A stretch of DNA of 64,000 bases. It comes from JAXDLW01 sp050998755 (GTDB taxonomy: Bacteria; Chloroflexota; Dormibacteria; DASZGP01). Position numbers and translations under genes: made by a program. Location: contig JBPCPW010000013.1 in assembly GCA_050998755.1 (NCBI GenBank), positions 9,690-73,689 of the forward strand. Direction: 5' to 3'. Positions 59,200-64,000 of the stretch are shown here, piece after piece. The notes beneath the pieces are model-generated. The model saw only the letters and a program-made list of their open reading frames with translations, searched no databases and was not told where the DNA came from. Each line of letters begins with the position of its first letter. Position 1 is the stretch's first letter.

Positions 59200-59979
59200 C
59201 TAGCCTCCGGCCGGCTGCTGGAAGCGGCTGAGGAATGCCCCGGCCACCGCGGCGTGACCCAGGGTGCTGGGATGGAAACCGTCGGTGCCGACATATTCGG
59301 GGTGGTCCACCGGCACCTCGCCCTGCGCGTGGAGGTCGACCAGCTCCGCGCCCTCCTGCTTGATGACCGCTGCAATCGCCACGTTGTAGGCATCCACCGC
59401 GGCGTTGATCTTCGCCGCGGTGAGCGACCGCACCGATTGCGGGCACTGGAACTGCGCGCTGCCGGAAAGACACGCGAGGTACAGCGGCAGGCGATCGAGC
59501 CACGGGGTGTTGGCCACCAGCACGCGGGCGGTGCCGCCCTGGCGCATGGCATGCACCAGTTGAGTCAGCTGGGCCTGGTAGTCAGCGACGCTGACGCCGG
59601 CGTTGAGGTCATTGACGTTGAGCCAGACGGTGACCAGGGTGGGTTTGATGATCAGCGCCTTGGGCACCTCGTCGGTGATGGCGCCGGCCACGGTCTCGCC
59701 CGAGATGCCGTAGTTGCGATAGGTCGCCCCCGGCGGCAGCGCGCTACCGGCAAAGACCGTCGGCCAGGCGTCCTTGCTGGGATTGGTGGACCCGATGCCC
59801 ACGGTCTCGCTGGCGCCGACGGCGGCATAGACCACCGACGATTTCGTCGACGCAGATGGCGAGACTGCGGCGCTCGGACTGGCGGCGGTACTGGCGCCCG
59901 ACGATGTCGATCCGCCGCAGCCGGCAAGCGCCACGACGAACATGGCGGTCATCAGCGCACGCGAGGTCCCGACCATCAC
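59200..59979 (-). CDS. SGNH/GDSL-type hydrolase lipoprotein
   Basis: 259 residues. The lipobox is VVALAGCGG (cysteine about residue 21), followed by a serine/alanine-rich linker. SGNH blocks: YAAVGASETVGIG (Ser), NYGISGETVAGAI (Gly), VWLNVNDLNAG (Asn) and GTDGFHPSTLGHAAVAGAFL (Asp-His). An extracellular membrane-linked esterase or lipase. Tail-to-tail with the SDR gene. Confidence 0.88.
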   Translation of the reverse strand: MMVGTSRALMTAMFVVALAGCGGSTSSGASTAASPSAAVSPSASTKSSVVYAAVGASETVGIGSTNPSKDAWPTVFAGSALPPGATYRNYGISGETVAGAITDEVPKALIIKPTLVTVWLNVNDLNAGVSVADYQAQLTQLVHAMRQGGTARVLVANTPWLDRLPLYLACLSGSAQFQCPQSVRSLTAAKINAAVDAYNVAIAAVIKQEGAELVDLHAQGEVPVDHPEYVGTDGFHPSTLGHAAVAGAFLSRFQQPAGG

Positions 59980-60001
59980 GAATGATTCTCGCCGGAGAGG
60001 A

Positions 60002-60534
60002 TTAGAGGCGGAGAATTGCCGCCAATCGGACCGGCACCCGCCCAGATCCTGTTGCTCTTCCCGCCGGTCTGCACGTCCAGCGCCATCCCGGCGCCGCTCG
60101 CGCCTATCGTGATTGCCCCAACGTTGAAGGTATCGGCGTCAGCGGTGATCTTGGTCGGGGTGTCATGTGGTTCTGAGAGTCGCCCCCACCGCCGAGGATG
60201 ACCGGCTGGCCATCGGCCGCAGATGCGGGCAAGGCACCAGCCATTGAGGCGCCCGCCGCGCCGGCGAGCCCCGCCCCCGTGAGCTTCAGCAGGCCGCGGC
60301 GGCTGCGCTTGGCAGGCAGGCTACTCTTGGCGCCAGCCTCGACGAGGCCGGGGTGTTGGAAGCCCGGATGGTGGGCTTCGGGGAGGACGCAGCGCGGCTC
60401 GCGGGCACCGTTGCGGGCCGCATCATCGATTCAAACTCAAATACACGCCGTTCCAGCTCGGCAATCCGCACCGCTTCTTCGTTGATCACCGAGGCCGGCT
60501 GACCGCCCCAGCGAGCCGCGCTACTGTTGGGCAT
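60002..60534 (-). pseudogene. Tat-secreted protein, broken by frameshifts
   Basis: From ATG 60534 the minus strand encodes MPNSSAARWGGQPASVINEE and AVRIAELERRVFEFE. In a second frame near 60306 follows a twin-arginine signal (RSRRGLLKLTGAGLAGAAGA) and ALPASAADGQPVILGGGGDS, and in a third TPTKITADADTFNVGAITIG. The pieces look like one gene with at least two shifts, so it is broken. No stop of the original frame is evident before the GDSL gene. Confidence 0.55.
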
Positions 60535-61243
60535 GCCAAGCGAATGGGTCGAGTGGCACCAGGGCTATCAGGGCGAGCAGCCCCTGACGAAGCGTCTGAT
60601 CGTGGTGCAAGACCTCATCAGGGAGGCGCTCGACCATTGCCCATCAGGTCCGATACGGGCAATCAGCATCTGCGCGGGCGACGGACGTGACCTGCTGGGT
60701 GTGGTGCAGACCCATCCCCGCGGTCCGGACGTGCGAGCGCGCCTGGTTGATCTTGATCCTGACCTCGTCGAGTCAGGGCGCGTCCGGGCGGCGCAGATCA
60801 AGGTTGGCGAGATCGACTTCCAGCTGGCCGATGCGTCCTTGACCGATGTATACGCTGGCGCCGTACCAGCCAACCTCATTCTCGTGTGTGGCGTCTTTGG
60901 CAACATCACAGACGATGACGTCCGGCGGACGATCGATCACCTCCACGAACTATGTGCGCCCAGGGCCACTGTTATCTGGACACGTGGCAGATTCGAGCCC
61001 GATCTAACTCCGACGATAAGGGGGTGGTTCTCTGAGGCTGGATTCGAGGAGGCGACCTTCGTGCCGATCCTCGGTACAACCGCCTCGGTCGGGTCCCACC
61101 GCATCGTGCGAACCCCTGCGCCAATTCGTGCGAGAGTCCGGCTGTTCACATTCCTCAACAAAGACGAACGTCCCGGGGCCATCAGCGCCACCACAGACCC
61201 CTCTGGGGGCGCCCGCTCTAAGAGCGTGAGCGGCGCCACTTGA
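60533..61243 (+). CDS. class I SAM-dependent methyltransferase-like protein
   Basis: 236 residues from ATG 60533 (TTG 60527 is an alternative). PIRAISICAGDGRDLLGVVQ is motif I, ARLVDLDPDLVESGR motif II and ANLILVCGVFGNITDDDVRR motif IV. WFSEAGFEEATFVPI is a typical late strand. The C-terminal 50 residues are not conserved-looking. Substrate unknown. The start overlaps that of the Tat pseudogene on the other strand. Confidence 0.78.
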   Translation: MPSEWVEWHQGYQGEQPLTKRLIVVQDLIREALDHCPSGPIRAISICAGDGRDLLGVVQTHPRGPDVRARLVDLDPDLVESGRVRAAQIKVGEIDFQLADASLTDVYAGAVPANLILVCGVFGNITDDDVRRTIDHLHELCAPRATVIWTRGRFEPDLTPTIRGWFSEAGFEEATFVPILGTTASVGSHRIVRTPAPIRARVRLFTFLNKDERPGAISATTDPSGGARSKSVSGAT

Positions 61244-61262
61244 CGATTTACCTCACCGCCGA

Positions 61263-62024
61263 GTGAAGATCGCCATCGTTGGTGCGGGGATCGGCGGCCT
61301 GATGGCTGCCGCCACCCTCCGCCGCGACGGTGCCGAGGTTGCGGTCTTCGAGCGCGCCGAGGAGGGATCACCGCTGGGCACCGGGATTGGGCTCTGGGCC
61401 AACGCCCTCGACGTGCTCAGACGCGCGGGCGTGGCCGACGGTCTGACCGACAATGCGGATCTGCCCGACCCGCACACTTTCCAGAGCCTGTGGTCCCGCG
61501 ATGCCGCGGCGATGTTGATGCCAATGTCGGGCGATTCCGTCCACTGGTTCGTATCGCTGCGGCTACCCCAGCAGGCGACGCACGACCTGGGCGCCAGCGA
61601 CGTCGCGTGGCAACCGCTACGACACGTGATCGCGAACACCGAGAAGCAGGAGTTGAATCGCACCGACCTCTACGAGGCCAGGCCGCTGCGTCACTGGGTG
61701 CGCGACCGCGTGGCCCTCCTCGGCGATGCGGCACACGCGATGCGGCCGGCGCTGGGGATGGGCGGCTGCCAGGCCATCGAGGATGCCGCGGCCCTGGCCG
61801 CCTGCCTCCGCCGAGACCCCTCACCCGCGGGTCTCCACGCCTACGAGAATGTACGGCGGCCCCGCGCCGATGAGATGTGGTGGCAGTCATACCTGATGCC
61901 TCGACTGATGAACCCCCAGCGTCCAATCCCCAACTGGGCCCGTGACCTGGGCCTGCGGGCAATCCCCCAGAAGCTGGCGGCGGCGCAGTTCCGCCGGATG
62001 GTGACCCCGACAACGCTCGTGTAG
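61263..62024 (+). pseudogene. FAD-dependent monooxygenase with an internal deletion
   Basis: 253 residues against a usual 370-400 in the PHBH-type family. The FAD loop MKIAIVGAGIGGLMAAATLR and the DG/GD motif VALLGDAAHAMRPALGMGG with CQAIEDAAALA are intact. The middle is missing: after about residue 70 the sequence passes through DPHTFQSLWSRDAAAMLMPM and quickly reaches RHVIANTEKQELNRTDLYEA. About 120 residues of substrate-binding domain are gone while the frame is kept. Probably inactive. Confidence 0.7.
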
Positions 62025-62045
62025 CGGTCAGGCACAATCTATCCC

Positions 62046-62603
62046 GTGACTTACGTAGTACTCATACGAGGCGTCAACGTCGGCGGTAAAAACAAGATAT
62101 CGATGGCCGAGCTAAAAATGCGCCTCGAGGACGAGGGCTGCAGTAACGTCAGAACATATATCCAAAGTGGCAACGTGATATTGCAATCAGCCCTGGACGC
62201 CAAAACCCTCGGCCACCAAATCGAAACGACGCTCTCAGGAAAGTTCACGCTGGATAGTCCAGTCATCAAAGTCCTGGTGTTATCACGCAATCAGCTTCAA
62301 GGGGTGATCGACAACAAGCCGGAGGGCTTTGGCGAGGAGCCAGAGAAATATCACAGCGACGTGATCTTTCTGATCGGGATTGATTCGGCTCAGGCCATGC
62401 CTGTATTTGATCCCCGAGAGGGAGTCGACAAAGTCTGGCCAGATGATTGTGTGATCTACTCACAGCGTCTGAGCTCCCGTCGTACCGAAAGCCGTCTGAG
62501 CAAAATCGTGGGTACACCGGTCTATAAGTCGACAACCACCCGCAACTGGACTACGACAACAAAACTACTACGGATGCTTGAGGAAATAGACCCTCGGAGT
62601 TAG
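62046..62603 (+). CDS. DUF1697-family protein
   Basis: 185 residues. YVVLIRGVNVGGKNKISMAE, GCSNVRTYIQSGNVILQSAL and SKIVGTPVYKSTTTRNWTTT are the conserved blocks of DUF1697 and the length is full. Start GTG 62046. Base composition is clearly lower in G+C than in neighbouring genes, with many A/T-ending codons, so it was probably acquired by transfer. Function unknown. Confidence 0.88.
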   Translation: MTYVVLIRGVNVGGKNKISMAELKMRLEDEGCSNVRTYIQSGNVILQSALDAKTLGHQIETTLSGKFTLDSPVIKVLVLSRNQLQGVIDNKPEGFGEEPEKYHSDVIFLIGIDSAQAMPVFDPREGVDKVWPDDCVIYSQRLSSRRTESRLSKIVGTPVYKSTTTRNWTTTTKLLRMLEEIDPRS

Positions 62604-62624
62604 CTGACTAAACAGCTCTTAGAC

Positions 62625-64000
62625 GGGTCTCCTGCCATATGTGTGGGCGGGTAGCGAGCTGAATTGAGTTGAAGGGCACGCCGTACCCGAATACGATCGC
62701 GGTTGATTGAAGACCGTGCTTCGTAGGGAGGGTCCGGCGTGCGTGGTTCCAGAATATGGCGGCGGCTGCTCGGTGTGGGCTTGGCCAAGGTCACGAACGT
62801 TGCTTGGGAGGGGGATGAGCTCGTGGTGACGGTGACTCCGGTGCGCCGTGGCGGTCCTCGTTGCGGGGTGTGCCGGCGGCCTTGTCAGGGGTACGACGGG
62901 CCGCGGGGGAGGCGGCGTTGGCGGGCGCTGGACCTGGGCACCACCCGCGCCTTCATCGAGGCCGAGGTGGGTCGGGTGAACTGCCCCGAGCATGGCGTGG
63001 TGGTCGAGCGGGTGCCATGGGCAGAGCACGGATCGGGCTTCACCAGGCACTTCGAGGAGCAGGTCGCTTGGCTGGTGGTGGAGTGCTCCAAGACCGCGGT
63101 CGCCCACCTCATGCGAATCGCCTGGCGAACCGTTGGGCGCATCCTGGAGCGGGTTGCCCGCCGGCTTGTCAAGCCTCGCCAGCAGCTCGCCGGGTTGCGA
63201 CGCATCGGGATCGACGAGATCAGCTTCCGCAGGGGCCAGCGCTACCTCACCGTGGTCGTCGACCGCGACAGCGGCCGCCTGGTGTGGGCCGCCGAGGGTC
63301 GCGATGAGAAGACCCTGCACCTCTTCTTCGCTGAACTCGGTCGGCGTCGCACCAGCCGGATCATCGAGGTCAGTGCCGACGGCGCCAGCTGGATCTCCAA
63401 CGTGGTTCGGTTCCATTGCCCCAAGGCGGTGATCGGGCTCGACCCATTCCACTGCATCGCCTGGGCCACCAAGGCGGTCGACGAGATCCGCCGCGAGGTC
63501 TGGAACGACGCCCGCCACGATGGGGATGCGGCCCACGCCACCGCGCTCAAACGCACCCGCTGGGCGCTGCTGAAGAACACCGAGAACCTCACCGCCCGCC
63601 AGCATGCCAAGCTCGCCTGGGTGGAGCGCGTCAACCAGCCGCTCTACCGTGCCCACCTCCTCAAGGAGCAGCTGCGCATCGTCTTCCAGCTGCCCTTTAC
63701 CGACGCGGTGCAACTACTCGAGGAGTGGATGCAGTGGGCCTGGGAGTCGGAGCTTGACGCATTCGTCCGCCTTGGCGACACCATCGCCAACCACCTGGAC
63801 GCGATCCTGGTGACGCTGGACCGTCGCCTCTCCAACGCGTTGGTCGAAGCGGTCAACACCCGCATCCGCCTGCTCACGCGACGGGCCTTTGGCTTCCGCT
63901 CAGCAGCGCCGCTGATCGCCCTGGCGATGCTCAGTTTCGGTGGTCACCGACCCGCCCTCCCAGGTCGTTCCGCATGACCCACACATTGGTCACAAGAGCC
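62625..64000 (+). mobile_element. ISL3-family insertion sequence
   Basis: Imperfect 23-bp terminal inverted repeats: left 62625-62647 begins GGGTCTCCTG and ends ATGTGTGGG; right 63978-64000, read inward, begins GGCTCTTGTG and ends ATGTGTGGG, with about 16 of 23 positions matching. They enclose one transposase gene. The right end coincides with the window edge, so the target duplication cannot be checked. Confidence 0.75.
62739..63977 (+). CDS. ISL3-family transposase
   Basis: 412 residues. N-terminal zinc finger (CGVCRRPC and NCPEHG), then HTH-like helices and the catalytic domain with RRIGIDEISFRRGQRYLTVV (D), IIEVSADGASWI (D) and NALVEAVNTRIRLLTRRAFG (E). TGGGTC-type ends of the element and gene size agree with ISL3. 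The frame is intact, so the element may be active. Confidence 0.92.
   Translation: MRGSRIWRRLLGVGLAKVTNVAWEGDELVVTVTPVRRGGPRCGVCRRPCQGYDGPRGRRRWRALDLGTTRAFIEAEVGRVNCPEHGVVVERVPWAEHGSGFTRHFEEQVAWLVVECSKTAVAHLMRIAWRTVGRILERVARRLVKPRQQLAGLRRIGIDEISFRRGQRYLTVVVDRDSGRLVWAAEGRDEKTLHLFFAELGRRRTSRIIEVSADGASWISNVVRFHCPKAVIGLDPFHCIAWATKAVDEIRREVWNDARHDGDAAHATALKRTRWALLKNTENLTARQHAKLAWVERVNQPLYRAHLLKEQLRIVFQLPFTDAVQLLEEWMQWAWESELDAFVRLGDTIANHLDAILVTLDRRLSNALVEAVNTRIRLLTRRAFGFRSAAPLIALAMLSFGGHRPALPGRSA

Overview
The window is a GC-rich (roughly two thirds G+C), densely packed bacterial chromosome segment. Gram-positive-like secretion features (signal peptides followed at the C-terminus by LPxT-like motifs and a membrane anchor), WYL and LuxR-ATPase regulators, many VapBC pairs and numerous leaderless promoters (a -10 box six to seven bases before the start codon) suggest Actinomycetota or a neighbouring terrestrial monoderm phylum such as Dormibacterota or Chloroflexota. 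No rRNA, tRNA or CRISPR array was recognised.

Region 1 (1-19.5 kb) is an accessory island for DNA processing and NAD/ADP-ribose chemistry. It holds an AddB/RecB-like nuclease (cut by the window edge), a PLD-helicase-DUF3427 protein, an operon with a membrane protein, an unknown protein with faint RusA-like motifs and an Mrr-type nuclease, a DUF429-HD fusion, nadR-pnuC, a dual-specificity phosphatase plus ADP-ribosylglycohydrolase pair, a histone-deacetylase-like enzyme with three paralogous zinc-ribbon/YbjN-chaperone-like proteins, a VapBC pair, a WYL regulator with a DUF5519 protein, and an ARPP-1-like protein. Six transcription units share one promoter design: a palindrome GCGACA-N6/7-TGTCGC, then exactly ten bases, then a -10 hexamer of the form xAxxxT, with the start codon usually six or seven bases later. 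This is the geometry of the PafBC (WYL)-dependent RecA-NDp promoter of mycobacteria. The WYL gene carries the best palindrome itself. I infer a stress- or DNA-damage-inducible regulon that controls most of the island.

Region 2 (19.5-30 kb) has an orphan AbrB protein, a GNAT acetyltransferase, amt-glnK for ammonium uptake, an AbrB/PIN toxin-antitoxin pair, and two large secreted surface proteins: a neutral-ceramidase-like enzyme and a degenerate subtilase with beta-propeller repeats.

Region 3 (30-42 kb) is a decay zone. A histidine kinase without its membrane half, a LuxR-ATPase regulator fused out of frame to half a DUF427 protein, a sigma-factor tail, a vapB-vapC deletion fusion, a hydrolase-YceI deletion fusion and a kinase broken by a 5-bp duplication sit among intact genes: Fic, glycosyltransferase with divergent TetR, CaCA exchanger and three PIN toxin-antitoxin pairs.

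Region 4 (42-55 kb) encodes large secreted or membrane proteins (esterase, second ceramidase, multi-pass protein plus BNR/sialidase-like protein), a hotdog thioesterase, a GlxA-type regulator and a PH-like-domain protein. Region 5 (55-64 kb) has a MerR regulator divergent from a translationally coupled Baeyer-Villiger monooxygenase, alpha/beta hydrolase and SDR operon, then a GDSL lipoprotein, a broken Tat-secreted protein, a methyltransferase, an internally deleted FAD monooxygenase, a DUF1697 protein of atypical base composition and an ISL3-family insertion sequence whose right inverted repeat ends at the window edge. No intact gene-free stretch exceeds 300 bases.
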